The notes: generated by a model from the letters alone, not told the origin. DNA of 13,819 nucleotides from Ekhidna sp. (GCA_013214445.1 JABSPG010000043.1:1-13819); one strand, 5' to 3'; counted from the first letter of the stretch, positions 1 through 8,188 are shown. A program made the numbers and translations.

Positions 1-107
1 ATGTAGCTATCAGGCACTTCTGCATCTAAATTCGCTTCGTTTCTTAGCGGTTCAGTAACGGCTAAGGAATAAAGAATAAATGGGGTTATCAATAGGTATT
101 TAATCAT
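1..107 (-). CDS. N-terminus of an exported protein, truncated by the window edge
   Basis: An open frame starts at an ATG at 105-107 and stays open for 35 codons to the left edge. The first ~18 residues (MIKYLLITPFILYSLA) are hydrophobic after one lysine, as in a signal peptide, and an acidic, Asn-rich stretch follows. It lies 98 bp downstream of the stop of the large RHS-like gene, on the same strand, so the two could be co-transcribed. In Bacteroidota, RHS-like surface proteins are often followed by a second large RHS/YD protein; whether that holds here cannot be seen. There is no clear Shine-Dalgarno site. The function is unknown, and the call rests only on the open frame, signal-like start and position. 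Confidence 0.5.
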   Translation of the reverse strand, partial: MIKYLLITPFILYSLAVTEPLRNEANLDAEVPDSY

Positions 108-163
108 GATCTAAGGATATAAGTGTTTGATTCAATTTTTTAATTTCTTGGAATAAGTCATAA

Positions 164-187
164 AAGAAATGGCAGAGGTCACTTCTC
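164..187 (-). terminator. weak terminator-like hairpin after the RHS-like gene
   Basis: On the minus strand GAGAAGTG (187-180) can pair with CATTTCTT (171-164) around an 8-nt loop, with two G-U pairs and a short T stretch after it. It begins 18 nt past the stop of the RHS-like gene. The stem is weak, so partial read-through into the next gene is plausible. Confidence 0.25.
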
Positions 188-205
188 AATTTCTTCGTAG
201 GGGTT

Positions 206-3200
206 TTAGTTTGTCGTAGGAGTATCAATGCCATCAAAAAAGATCTTAGGCCCCACGATGGTCCTTATCGACTTGGCTCCCTGATCATCCACATCTATCG
301 TTTCCGAAACCACATAATAGTAGAACCTATCGTAGTAGTTCGTAGCGGTAAACGAGGGACCAGTACCTAGGCTTTGGCTTGGGACATCTGCGATAAATTC
401 TCCAGAAGCATTTCCATTCGAAGATGTTCCTGAGTACCAATCAATAGTATATTCAACTCCAGGATCAGCAGTGACGAGTAATTCAAACTGTACAGCTCCC
501 GCGACTCTATTGAGGTTAATTGGACAGGGACCTGTGTAACTATCAGTGTCCGCTGCATTAATATCAATGGTTGTTTTACGATCGAAGCAGAGGTCTAAGC
601 CTAAGGATGATCGCTCAATTTGAACTCGTTTTTGCTTTATTACAGGTAATCCACCACAAGTCATTCGTACAGCGACAAAGTAGAGTCCTTCTGCGGTGAA
701 GGTATAATTAAGCTCATTAGAGTTGCTAACACCAGTAGGATTAGTGAAATCAGTCAATTGACTTGGATTACCCTCGTAAGTGGCCCGATCAATAATAACC
801 CATTCAAAAGAATTACAGTCCTTCGCATCGAAGACAGTCAAACTTGTAGTTGAATTGACATTCGTTGATTTGGCTGAAATAGAGGCATTGTCCAAACGAA
901 ATAAGTCGGTGCTTTTATGATAGTCAAAGGCCTGAAGCATATTAAAGTCCTCATCACGGACCAACTTTAAGCTACCGTCCGAATGATATTCAAAATACTG
1001 GCTAATCCCCTTACTGGTCTCAGCAAGCTTCCTACCATTCGTTCCTATATGTGTATAACTAAAGCCCACATCCTTTGGATGGAACGCCACCTCGTCAATT
1101 GTAAAATCGCCAGTGCCAGACAACTCAAGATATTGCAACCCGGGAGAGACTAATGCAGCCATTTCGGTAGAGTAGTAATGCCAGGAGTTATCATTGCTAA
1201 CCGGAATACTGACCGATGCTATTTCCACGCCATCGTGTATCACTCGCACATTGAGATCTGCTGAATTCATGGATTTGATCCAGCATGAAAAGAGGTATTC
1301 GTCATTCTCTGGAGTAAAGGTATAGTACTCTTTTCCGATCGAAATGACCTTACCTAAGCCTATCACTCTGCCTTCTGCATAGGCCTCTACTCCCGGAATG
1401 GTAGGGTAGTCAAAAATATCTACATTCTTAGACTCAAAATCATCAAAGATGACCTCTGAATCAATGGCGCCAGTGAAAGCACCGCTTGCATATTTACCTT
1501 CGTGATTATAAGTGAGTGCGGATTTGTTTTTTGTACGATCTATGGCCGATACCACTTTACCAAACTGATTCCTGGATAGAACAGTCCCCAATTTCTGGTA
1601 GCGATCATCTATATCGAATACAGCATCCGAAGATTCGTCAATTGATGAGATCAAAAAGTCAGGTATTGGATCACCAATATCCAATACATAAGATGATTTA
1701 GGATAAACAATGTCACGATCTATGTAATATTCCCATTCACCGAAGGTAGCGTCAATGGTATGTTCCACTCCTCCAATCTCCAGCGTTTGGTAGGTTTCTA
1801 TCGGCTGGTAGATCTGACCCTTTGCCACCAGTTTTGACCAAGCCTCTACTTCAGCGGTTCTTGGTCCAGTTGGAGAAATGGTGTATGCATCAGGATATTT
1901 AAAATAGGTTCGATAAACTCGCCCCTCCTTATCCGTTGACTGATTACTGGTGACCCGTCCCAAATCGTCATGATTTACGATTGTTTCTGTCTGACTAAAG
2001 TTTGCATCATCAGATGGATCATAAGACCAAGTGGTGACCTTAGCGCGAGATTCAAAAAGTCCATGATCAATTTGGTAATGGCCATAGCCAAAGCCATCTG
2101 CAACTCCATTTGCGACTGTTTCAAAACTAGTCAGCATCGATCTCAGCCCGTATACGGGTGTAGAAATTCCATAACGCTGGTATTCGTAAGCCGTTCTGCT
2201 TACCAGATCACCATCTGCATCTCGTTGGGTCATTTCCAAAGGCTTACCGTTAAAGCGATACAATAACGAATGATTAAAGGGGAGATAATCCGTGGGTGAC
2301 AGTCCGGTTTGAGGCACTAAAGTTCCAGCAGCATTCGGTGCGTACCGCAGCCCTCCAATTAGCTGTTTGTTGATGTCGGTTGCATTTTTGTTAATATCAA
2401 ATAAAGTAGTGGTGCTACCAAAGCCGGAGCGACTAACCACGCATCTTTGATAAGCAACAGAGTAACCTGGATGATCGCTCTCGGTAAGATCCCATTTAGA
2501 AAAAAGTAATTGCGCACCTAATGCCTGATTTAAGGGTAAACTCTGTTCCAATTCGGGAAAGTAAAAGGGAGTAGGTGCTTGGAAGCCTCGTAGCTGGTAA
2601 GGATTCAAATAATGGAAAGTGGGTTTATACATGAGAACGCCGCTAGAAAACCCATTGGCTAATTGATAATCGTAATCAATCAGAACATCGTTTGCATGAT
2701 CTACTCCATCATGAATTCGAACTTTCTTGACTCTGATGCCACCACCATATTCATCTTGACCACTGAGCGAGTCATAGTACCGATTCACTTCATAGGAAAT
2801 GCGTTCAGTACCACTGAGAGGGAGTGTAACTTCTTTGAGCGATCCTACAGCCAGTCTAGAAACAATCGGATTTTCGGTGTTAAAACCAGTAGTCGAACCT
2901 TGACTTTTGGTATAACTGGGGGCAGGTCGCAAACCTACTCTTTCCATTCCTTCTTCTTCGGGAAAATAATAATGGGCTCTTATGCCTAACCGTTCCGGTT
3001 GTGTTACGATTGGTTGAATCCTTGGAGAATAGTAACCATACTGGTCGGTCTCCTCAGTCTCCCTATCAGTGAATGTACTGCTACCCGCAGATACTCCATA
3101 ATAATCAAACATATACCTGCTGGTTGTGCTGCCCTGATGAAGAAAAAGCGTTGACAAGTACAAATGAGATCGATAAGCGAAAGTTTCCTCATTACTTTGC

Positions 3201-4330
3201 ACAGGATTGTACCTAAACTCATAGAAGTGATGGGTCTCATCTGTTCGTTTGTCCAGAACTCTAATGTCCGTTAAGATGGGGTATTTGATTTCATAATCAC
3301 CCAAAGGCAACATAATGCCATTCTTCCCAATGGTGACACGCTCCCATTTGGTATCTATAGCCGACAAATGCCCCACATGATTGTATTTCAGTTCTAAATC
3401 AAATTGATCTCCATTTCTGAAATCATCAATCGGCTCATACAAATAGTACAAATTAAAGTCTTTCACTTCCGTGGAACTGGATTCTTCTGACGTGCCATCA
3501 TCAAAATATATGTTATGACCAAAACCATAGAAGAAATTGATTACATCTCCTGTGTGGGAAGTAATCTTCCGTAGAGTCCAAGATGTGGTGTAAGTCTGAC
3601 CGTCTTGATGAGAATAATAAATTCTTTTATTATTCATCATAATTGGTTCGGTAGATTCATTGATTACCGTGGCTGTGATCTCCGTGTGTTTCTCAAAAAC
3701 ATAAACCGTCTCATTCAGTGTGGTGACCTCAAAGGCAGTGATGGCTCCTTGTGAACCTGAACTGTAGGTAATATCCAGCTGTTGGTTACCTAACAAAATC
3801 GGCTGACCTGCCTCTCCAATGGTAAATGATGCACTCAAATGACCCGGAACGGAGATCGTAAACAAATCTGGCTCCATATCATATATGTCATCCTGATCGT
3901 TACCCCCGCCAAATTCAGCTAAGGCAGGGTAAGCGCTGCCATCGCCGGTAGGAGTTGCTCCGTAATTAGTTACAAAAGCATTTACCTTCGCTGCTCCCCC
4001 ATGTAACCAGCCATACAGAGAGGGATTGGTGCTGTTTAGATCATTTAAATCATCAGGTAAATCATTAACCCTGCGGCTGACCTGACCTCCTGCTGACAAA
4101 TACCAGCCAATACCCGCTTGACCTGCTGGCTGATCAACCGGAAATCCACTCGTGCTGTAATTCAGGTTAATCGGAACCTGATACTCTCCACTAGTGACTG
4201 TCCAAAGTGGAATAGAAGCCTGAGCTGCTCCGGTGTATTGATTCACACTGACAACACTTTGTGCAGAAAGTGAAGAGGCTATTAAAAGAAATACAAAAGA
4301 TAGTAGAAATGAATGGGTGAAGGTCTTCAT
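206..4330 (-). CDS. secreted RHS/YD-repeat-like surface protein without C-terminal core
   Basis: A 1374-residue exported protein. Residues 1-23 form a signal peptide ending ...SSLSA before Q24. Residues ~28-95 (YTGAAQASIPLW, then GIGWYLSAGGQVSRRV) match the N-terminal module typical of large Bacteroidota RHS-like proteins, related in style to the SpvB/Tc-toxin shell family. Scattered YD-like units follow (near YRFNGKPLEMTQRDADGD, and HSDGSLKLVRDED at ~1115). Residues ~960-1085 (FDDFE...TIDEVAFHP) look like a jelly-roll/carbohydrate-binding module, and ~1140-1245 look like a PKD/Ig-type domain. I see no RHS hyperconserved core, autoprotease motif, nuclease-like tip or type IX sorting domain, so it is not a complete polymorphic toxin by itself. 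The start is the only one that gives a signal peptide. The substrate or partner is unknown; the large missing part could lie in the next gene, at the left edge. Confidence 0.75.
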   Translation of the reverse strand: MKTFTHSFLLSFVFLLIASSLSAQSVVSVNQYTGAAQASIPLWTVTSGEYQVPINLNYSTSGFPVDQPAGQAGIGWYLSAGGQVSRRVNDLPDDLNDLNSTNPSLYGWLHGGAAKVNAFVTNYGATPTGDGSAYPALAEFGGGNDQDDIYDMEPDLFTISVPGHLSASFTIGEAGQPILLGNQQLDITYSSGSQGAITAFEVTTLNETVYVFEKHTEITATVINESTEPIMMNNKRIYYSHQDGQTYTTSWTLRKITSHTGDVINFFYGFGHNIYFDDGTSEESSSTEVKDFNLYYLYEPIDDFRNGDQFDLELKYNHVGHLSAIDTKWERVTIGKNGIMLPLGDYEIKYPILTDIRVLDKRTDETHHFYEFRYNPVQSNEETFAYRSHLYLSTLFLHQGSTTSRYMFDYYGVSAGSSTFTDRETEETDQYGYYSPRIQPIVTQPERLGIRAHYYFPEEEGMERVGLRPAPSYTKSQGSTTGFNTENPIVSRLAVGSLKEVTLPLSGTERISYEVNRYYDSLSGQDEYGGGIRVKKVRIHDGVDHANDVLIDYDYQLANGFSSGVLMYKPTFHYLNPYQLRGFQAPTPFYFPELEQSLPLNQALGAQLLFSKWDLTESDHPGYSVAYQRCVVSRSGFGSTTTLFDINKNATDINKQLIGGLRYAPNAAGTLVPQTGLSPTDYLPFNHSLLYRFNGKPLEMTQRDADGDLVSRTAYEYQRYGISTPVYGLRSMLTSFETVANGVADGFGYGHYQIDHGLFESRAKVTTWSYDPSDDANFSQTETIVNHDDLGRVTSNQSTDKEGRVYRTYFKYPDAYTISPTGPRTAEVEAWSKLVAKGQIYQPIETYQTLEIGGVEHTIDATFGEWEYYIDRDIVYPKSSYVLDIGDPIPDFLISSIDESSDAVFDIDDRYQKLGTVLSRNQFGKVVSAIDRTKNKSALTYNHEGKYASGAFTGAIDSEVIFDDFESKNVDIFDYPTIPGVEAYAEGRVIGLGKVISIGKEYYTFTPENDEYLFSCWIKSMNSADLNVRVIHDGVEIASVSIPVSNDNSWHYYSTEMAALVSPGLQYLELSGTGDFTIDEVAFHPKDVGFSYTHIGTNGRKLAETSKGISQYFEYHSDGSLKLVRDEDFNMLQAFDYHKSTDLFRLDNASISAKSTNVNSTTSLTVFDAKDCNSFEWVIIDRATYEGNPSQLTDFTNPTGVSNSNELNYTFTAEGLYFVAVRMTCGGLPVIKQKRVQIERSSLGLDLCFDRKTTIDINAADTDSYTGPCPINLNRVAGAVQFELLVTADPGVEYTIDWYSGTSSNGNASGEFIADVPSQSLGTGPSFTATNYYDRFYYYVVSETIDVDDQGAKSIRTIVGPKIFFDGIDTPTTN

Positions 4331-4792
4331 AGGTTTTAACGCATAAATCTGATTTCGTTATTAACCATAGACACAGTGATTCTATGATTAACAAAAAAAC
4401 AGAAGTGACACTTATTGCTGGATAAAAGTGATTAGTCTGGTGTAGGTTTTAGTAATAGTGAGTAAAAAGTTAGGTTGAAAATACATCGCTAACTTAAGAA
4501 AAAAAATTAATTACACAACGTTAACCATTAACAACGATGATGAAACTTCGTAGTTGATTTAACATTTTTCTGCTTCAGCGAACTTTATTTCTAGGTATTC
4601 ACTAAGCTAGCAATCAAAGAATCACCTCAGTAATTAAAACACTCACAAATGTATGAGCGTCGCTATTCTTTGAATGAACGGAAACGATTCAATGTGAGCG
4701 CATGAATTTAGGTTGATTGTTTTCTTGACTATTGGTTGAAAGTCGAAGCAATCATCTTTAAATGTTGTACCTATGTTGTACCCATTATAATG
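4331..4792. other. gene-free region between the RHS-like gene and tRNA-Leu
   Basis: About 460 bp with no convincing ORF on either strand. It must contain the promoter of the RHS-like gene, but I could not find a clean TAnnTTTG element. Two inverted repeats are visible. One is CATAGA-N9-TCTATG at 4366-4386, about 36 bp upstream of the RHS-like start, which could be an operator. The other is TCAAAGAAT (4614-4622) against ATTCTTTGA (4665-4673) with a 42-nt loop. Nothing resembles a known structured RNA. Confidence 0.6.
4762..4783. repeat. tandem direct repeat, two 11-bp units
   Basis: ATGTTGTACCT is followed immediately by ATGTTGTACCC, so 10 of 11 bases match. The repeat sits just beyond the terminator of tRNA-Leu. 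Short direct repeats next to tRNA 3' ends can be remnants of integration sites, but no integrase and no second distant copy is visible in this window. Confidence 0.6.
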
Positions 4793-4821
4793 AAAAAGGC
4801 ACTTACGTTAATGTAAGTGCC
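4793..4821 (-). terminator. intrinsic terminator of tRNA-Leu
   Basis: On the minus strand GGCACTTAC (4821-4813) pairs perfectly with GTAAGTGCC (4806-4798) around a 6-nt loop, followed by five T (4797-4793). It starts 11 nt after the discriminator base of tRNA-Leu. This is a standard Rho-independent terminator. Confidence 0.88.
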
Positions 4822-4832
4822 TCATTTTCAAG

Positions 4833-4917
4833 TACCTCGGATGGGACTTGAACCCATACGACCGCAATGGTCACAGGATTTTAAGTCCTGCGTGTCTACC
4901 AATTCCACCACCGAGGC
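4833..4917 (-). tRNA. tRNA-Leu (anticodon UAA)
   Basis: The 85-nt minus-strand sequence folds as a class II tRNA with a long variable arm. The acceptor is GCCTCGG against CCGAGGT, with a G1-U72 pair that is also seen in E. coli tRNA-Leu(UAA). The D-arm reads TGGTGGAATTGGTAGACAC. The anticodon loop CTTAAAA is closed by CAGGA/TCCTG, and the T loop is TTCAAGT. CCA is not encoded. It lies downstream of tRNA-Gly on the same strand, but a terminator-like hairpin separates the two. Confidence 0.96.
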
Positions 4918-4929
4918 GTGGTATCTACC

Positions 4930-4956
4930 AAAAAAGAAGCCGCATCTAGTGCGGCT
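4930..4956 (-). terminator. terminator-like hairpin between the two tRNA genes
   Basis: On the minus strand AGCCGCA (4956-4950) pairs with TGCGGCT (4944-4938) around CTAGA, followed by TC and six T. It begins 4 nt after the end of tRNA-Gly. It has the full form of an intrinsic terminator yet stands in front of tRNA-Leu, so tRNA-Leu needs read-through or its own promoter. Confidence 0.8.
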
Positions 4957-4960
4957 ACTG

Positions 4961-5033
4961 AGCGGGAGACGGGATTCGAACCCGCGACCCCAACCTTGGC
5001 AAGGTTGTGCTCTACCAGCTGAGCTACTCTCGC
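4961..5033 (-). tRNA. tRNA-Gly (anticodon GCC)
   Basis: A 73-nt minus-strand cloverleaf. The D-arm is GTAGCTCAGCTGGTAGAGCAC, here described as starting after the acceptor strand. The anticodon arm is CAACC-TTGCCAA-GGTTG with anticodon GCC, and the T-arm is GCGGG-TTCGAAT-CCCGT. The discriminator is T73 and CCA is not encoded. The acceptor strands are GCGAGAG and CTCCCGC, which leaves an A4-C69 mismatch where most bacterial Gly(GCC) tRNAs have G4-C69. All other conserved positions look intact, so it is probably functional. Confidence 0.95.
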
Positions 5034-5058
5034 TTATCTCTTCCTTTGAAAAGGATTG

Positions 5059-5088
5059 CAAATTTATATTAAGCTATTACAATTACAA
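5059..5088 (-). promoter_or_regulatory. Bacteroidota-type promoter of the tRNA genes
   Basis: Read on the minus strand, TTG (5088-5086), 19 bp, then TAAATTTG (5066-5059). This matches the Bacteroidota primary sigma factor consensus TTG-N(about 19)-TAnnTTTG exactly. Transcription would start near 5052, leaving a leader of about 18 nt before tRNA-Gly. Confidence 0.75.
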
Positions 5089-5364
5089 GTATTCTTGGCA
5101 ACAAAATTCAGAGAGAAAATATGATCTATTCACATGAAAGTACAGATCAGAATATTCCTAATACTCAAGCCGTATTTCGATAAGATCATACAAAAGTTCT
5201 GACGAAACGAACATAAACTTCGAGCGAGGTAAATACCTGAAAAACAGCTAGTTATTTTGCCTATACCAATATCCTGATTTCCATTTAAAGCCTTCTGGTT
5301 GCATGCTTTGATCTTTGTAGTATAGGTAAAGAACCTGCAATTGCCACACTAAAAGAAGGAAGCT
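5089..5364. other. gene-free region upstream of the 54-residue ORF
   Basis: Together with the tRNA promoter this makes about 330 bp between tRNA-Gly and the next ORF. No ORF of useful size is visible on either strand. The one clear structure is the inverted repeat at 5256-5330, listed separately. I found no clean plus-strand TAnnTTTG promoter, so how the small ORF downstream is transcribed remains open. Confidence 0.55.
5256..5330 (+). repeat. long-range inverted repeat, possible RNA structure
   Basis: TTTGCCTATAC (5256-5266) pairs with GTATAGGTAAA (5320-5330) over 11 positions, one of them a G-U pair on the plus-strand transcript. The 53-nt loop holds a smaller stem, AAAGC (5287-5291) with GCTTT (5305-5309). 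It ends 34 bp before the start of the 54-residue ORF, so it could be a leader or a small RNA. No known RNA family is recognised. Confidence 0.35.
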
Positions 5365-5529
5365 ATGTTCAAAGAGGAAGTAGAAATGACGCTGGAATGT
5401 GCCGTCAATGTGAGAAAGCACTTAGTTAGAATTTTGGAAAATCGAACGGATTCTGATCTCGAGGCTCAACTGAAATACGTAAATAGCTTAATCCTTGAAG
5501 CTAACTCGATGCAAGTACTAGCAGTCTAG
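5365..5529 (+). CDS. small hypothetical protein, 54 residues
   Basis: ATG at 5365 is preceded by AAGGAAG at 4-nt spacing, one of the best Shine-Dalgarno sites in the window. The product is acidic to neutral, without membrane segment or cysteine cluster (one Cys at 11). It is mostly helix-forming residues (EEVEMTLECAVNVRKHLVRI and later DLEAQLKYVNSLILEAN), suggesting two amphipathic helices. Its TAG stop (5527-5529) interlocks with the TAG of mutS on the other strand (5526-5528) in a shared CTAG, so the genes converge with no gap. The family is not recognised. Support comes from the ribosome site and the exact fit to the mutS end; chance remains possible at this length. Confidence 0.5.
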   Translation: MFKEEVEMTLECAVNVRKHLVRILENRTDSDLEAQLKYVNSLILEANSMQVLAV

Positions 5530-8129
5530 TTTCCCTTCAGCAGGTCTTTCAATTCATTCAGCTTTAAAAGCGCTTCCACGGGAGAGGTTGTATTGACATC
5601 CACACCTCTAAGTACATTCAATATTTGTTCCATCCGTGGATCAGCCTCAAACAAATTCATCTGGAACTGCTGCGTGGGCAATTCCTCTAGCTTTTGTCGA
5701 TCACTTTCTGTTAGCTTTTCTTTCTCCAGGTGCTTAAGAATTTCATTGGCACGAATTACAACTGCGTTTGGCATACCAGCCATCTGCGCCACGTGAATAC
5801 CGAAGCTATGCTCGCTACCACCTACAACAAGTTTTCTCATAAAAATGACCTTATTCTCAAGCTCTTTTACTGAAACGTTGAAGTTCTTCACTCGCGAAAG
5901 GTCTTTGGCAAGCTCATTTAATTCGTGATAGTGAGTAGCAAATAGCGTTTTTGCCCTCGCCTTTGGATGATTGTGCAAATGTTCCACGATAGACCATGCA
6001 ATGGAGATGCCGTCATAGGTACTGGTCCCTCTGCCAATTTCATCCATCAATACCAATGAGCGATCGCTCAAGTTATTTAGGATGCTAGCAGTTTCTGTCA
6101 TCTCCACCATAAAAGTGGATTCTCCTCTCGACAGATTATCTGAGGCTCCTACTCGGGTGAAGACTTTATCAACCAAGCCTACTTTGGCATAACCGGCAGG
6201 CACAAATGAGCCCATCTGAGCCATCAAAGTGATCAATGCAGTCTGACGCAACAGGGCAGACTTACCAGCCATATTTGGCCCGGTAATGATCATGACTTGC
6301 TGTGATTCAGTGTCGAGATATACATCATTTGAAATATAGGCTTCTCCCTCTGGCAGGTTTCGCTCAATCACCGGATGTCTGCCTTCTTTGATATCCAGAA
6401 CTTTTTCGTCTGAGATAGTGGGTCTTGTATACTTGTATGCAGTCGCTTGCTGAGCAAAGCATGAAAGACAATCCAACTGACCAATAACCTTTGCATTTTG
6501 CTGAATAGCATCAATATAGGTGTGAGCAAAAGCAACCAATTCACCGTACAGTCGCTGCTCCAGTACAGAAATCTGCGATTCCGCATTGAGAATCTTTTCC
6601 TCGTACTGTTTCAACTCTTCAGTGATGTACCGTTCTGCGTTTACCAATGTCTGCTTTCTAATCCACTCCTCCGGCACTTTGTCTTTGTGTGCATTAGAAA
6701 CCTCCAAGTAATACCCAAAGACCTTATTGTAAGCAATCTTTAATGAACTGATCCCTGTCCGCTCAATTTCTCGATCCCTTATCCCAGCAAGAAAGTCTTT
6801 TCCCGAGGTAGAAATAGCTCGTAGTTCGTCTAATTCTTCATTGACACCTGTTTCAATCACCCCTCCTTGATGCAATTGCAGCGGTGCATCATCCTTCAAT
6901 TCTTCGGTCAGTTTCTCGATCAGCTTAGCACATGGATTTAGTAAATCATAAAATGCAGCAAAAGCCGATTCCCCACCAATCAGTTCCCGAATGGGAGTCA
7001 CTTGTGACAAGCTTTTCTTCACTTGAAATAGCTCCCTTGGATTGACACGACTGGTTGCCACTTTTCCAACTAACCTTTCCAAGTCACCAATCTTCTCTAG
7101 ATGCTCTCTTAGGTTATCTTGAAGTTCCTCTCCTTGGAAAAGGGTCTCCACCACTTCCAATCGCTGATCGATCTCAGGCTTACTTTTGAGAGGCAAAACC
7201 ATCCACTTTCTGAGCAGCCTTCCACCCATTGGTGTCATGGTATGATTAATTGTATCGATCAATGAAATGCCATCTGGCTGAGCCGATTGAATCAATTCAA
7301 GGTTTCTTATGGTAAATCTATCAAGCCAGACATATTTGTTTTCATCTATTCTAGCAATAGACTTTATATGATTTGTCTCTTTATGCTCCGTCTCATCGAG
7401 GTAATACAAGATTGCTCCGGCGGCCAGTATTCCTTCAGGCAATTCTTCAATACCATATCCTTTCAGGTTGGGTACATTGAAGTGCTTGGTGAGTTTTTCA
7501 TACCCATAATCTTTACTGAAAATCCAGTCTTCCAGTGGGAAGGAGGAAAAAAGTTCTCCATATTTTGATCCGTATATATCCCTGCTAGGCTTAGGGTAAA
7601 TTATTTCTGACGGTTGAAAACCACGAATGAGTTTATCTACATAATCTTCTGTTCCCGCCGAAACCATAAACTCACCTGTGGACAGATCTAGAAAAGCAAC
7701 CCCACATTTTTCCTTTGAGAAGAAAATTGAAGCTAGGAAATTATTCTTTTTTTGATCTAGCACATTGTCATTGAGCGAGAGACCTGGGGTTACCAACTCT
7801 GTAACTCCACGCTTGACAATACCCTTCACCGTCTTTGGGTCTTCCAGTTGATCACAGATGGCTACCCGATACCCCGCTCTTACTAATTTGGGAAGGTAGG
7901 TGTCCATAGCATGATGGGGAAAACCAGCCAGCTCCATTTCCTTCTGAGAACCATTGGCGCGCTTGGTCAAAACAATATCTAACGTCTTGCTAGCCTTCAC
8001 AGCATCTTCACCAAATGTCTCATAGAAATCACCGACTCGAAAAAGCAAAAGCGCCCCTGGATACCTCCCTTTGATCTGGTTGTATTGCTTCATTAGAGGA
8101 GTTTCCTTCGCTGATTTACTTCCTGCCAT
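5526..8129 (-). CDS. mutS: DNA mismatch repair protein MutS
   Basis: An 867-residue full-length MutS1. It binds mismatches and small loops as a clamp-shaped dimer and, through ATP-driven sliding and MutL, starts strand-directed repair. The mismatch-reading Phe-x-Glu motif is F35-Y36-E37 (GDFYETF). The connector, core and clamp domains fill ~130-590. The Walker A motif GPNMAGKS is at 617-624 and Walker B acidic residues are D696-E697 in LMDEIGRGTSTYDG, followed by THYHEL. Near the C-terminus, QFQMNLF fits a sliding-clamp-binding motif, and the last ~45 residues resemble the helical dimer/tetramer tail. All key residues are present. It is divergent from the methyltransferase gene with 59 bp between starts. 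No terminator follows; its stop overlaps the small convergent ORF. Confidence 0.97.
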   Translation of the reverse strand: MAGSKSAKETPLMKQYNQIKGRYPGALLLFRVGDFYETFGEDAVKASKTLDIVLTKRANGSQKEMELAGFPHHAMDTYLPKLVRAGYRVAICDQLEDPKTVKGIVKRGVTELVTPGLSLNDNVLDQKKNNFLASIFFSKEKCGVAFLDLSTGEFMVSAGTEDYVDKLIRGFQPSEIIYPKPSRDIYGSKYGELFSSFPLEDWIFSKDYGYEKLTKHFNVPNLKGYGIEELPEGILAAGAILYYLDETEHKETNHIKSIARIDENKYVWLDRFTIRNLELIQSAQPDGISLIDTINHTMTPMGGRLLRKWMVLPLKSKPEIDQRLEVVETLFQGEELQDNLREHLEKIGDLERLVGKVATSRVNPRELFQVKKSLSQVTPIRELIGGESAFAAFYDLLNPCAKLIEKLTEELKDDAPLQLHQGGVIETGVNEELDELRAISTSGKDFLAGIRDREIERTGISSLKIAYNKVFGYYLEVSNAHKDKVPEEWIRKQTLVNAERYITEELKQYEEKILNAESQISVLEQRLYGELVAFAHTYIDAIQQNAKVIGQLDCLSCFAQQATAYKYTRPTISDEKVLDIKEGRHPVIERNLPEGEAYISNDVYLDTESQQVMIITGPNMAGKSALLRQTALITLMAQMGSFVPAGYAKVGLVDKVFTRVGASDNLSRGESTFMVEMTETASILNNLSDRSLVLMDEIGRGTSTYDGISIAWSIVEHLHNHPKARAKTLFATHYHELNELAKDLSRVKNFNVSVKELENKVIFMRKLVVGGSEHSFGIHVAQMAGMPNAVVIRANEILKHLEKEKLTESDRQKLEELPTQQFQMNLFEADPRMEQILNVLRGVDVNTTSPVEALLKLNELKDLLKGN

Positions 8130-8152
8130 GTATTTGCTTAAGACTAATTTTG
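8123..8152 (+). promoter_or_regulatory. probable promoter of the RNA methyltransferase gene
   Basis: CTG (8123-8125), 19 bp, then TAATTTTG (8145-8152), a perfect TAnnTTTG -7 element with a one-off -33 element. It overlaps the mutS start codon. The predicted transcript start near 8159 leaves a 30-nt leader containing TTAGGA ahead of the ATG. Confidence 0.5.
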
Positions 8153-8188
8153 GGTGCTAAATAGTGACTGCAATATTAGGAATTACCG

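Noticed and set aside
1516..3240. Several 60-110 codon frames inside the RHS-like gene
   Set aside because: They are in other frames of a continuous 1374-residue secreted protein and lack ribosome sites and recognisable domains.
206..4330. RHS-like protein as a complete polymorphic toxin
   Set aside because: No hyperconserved core, autocleavage motif, variable toxin end or adjacent immunity gene is visible within the window.
4817..5137. 106-codon plus-strand frame across both tRNA genes, and a 77-codon minus-strand frame
   Set aside because: They read straight through two well-supported tRNA genes and a terminator; such frames are common spurious proteins.
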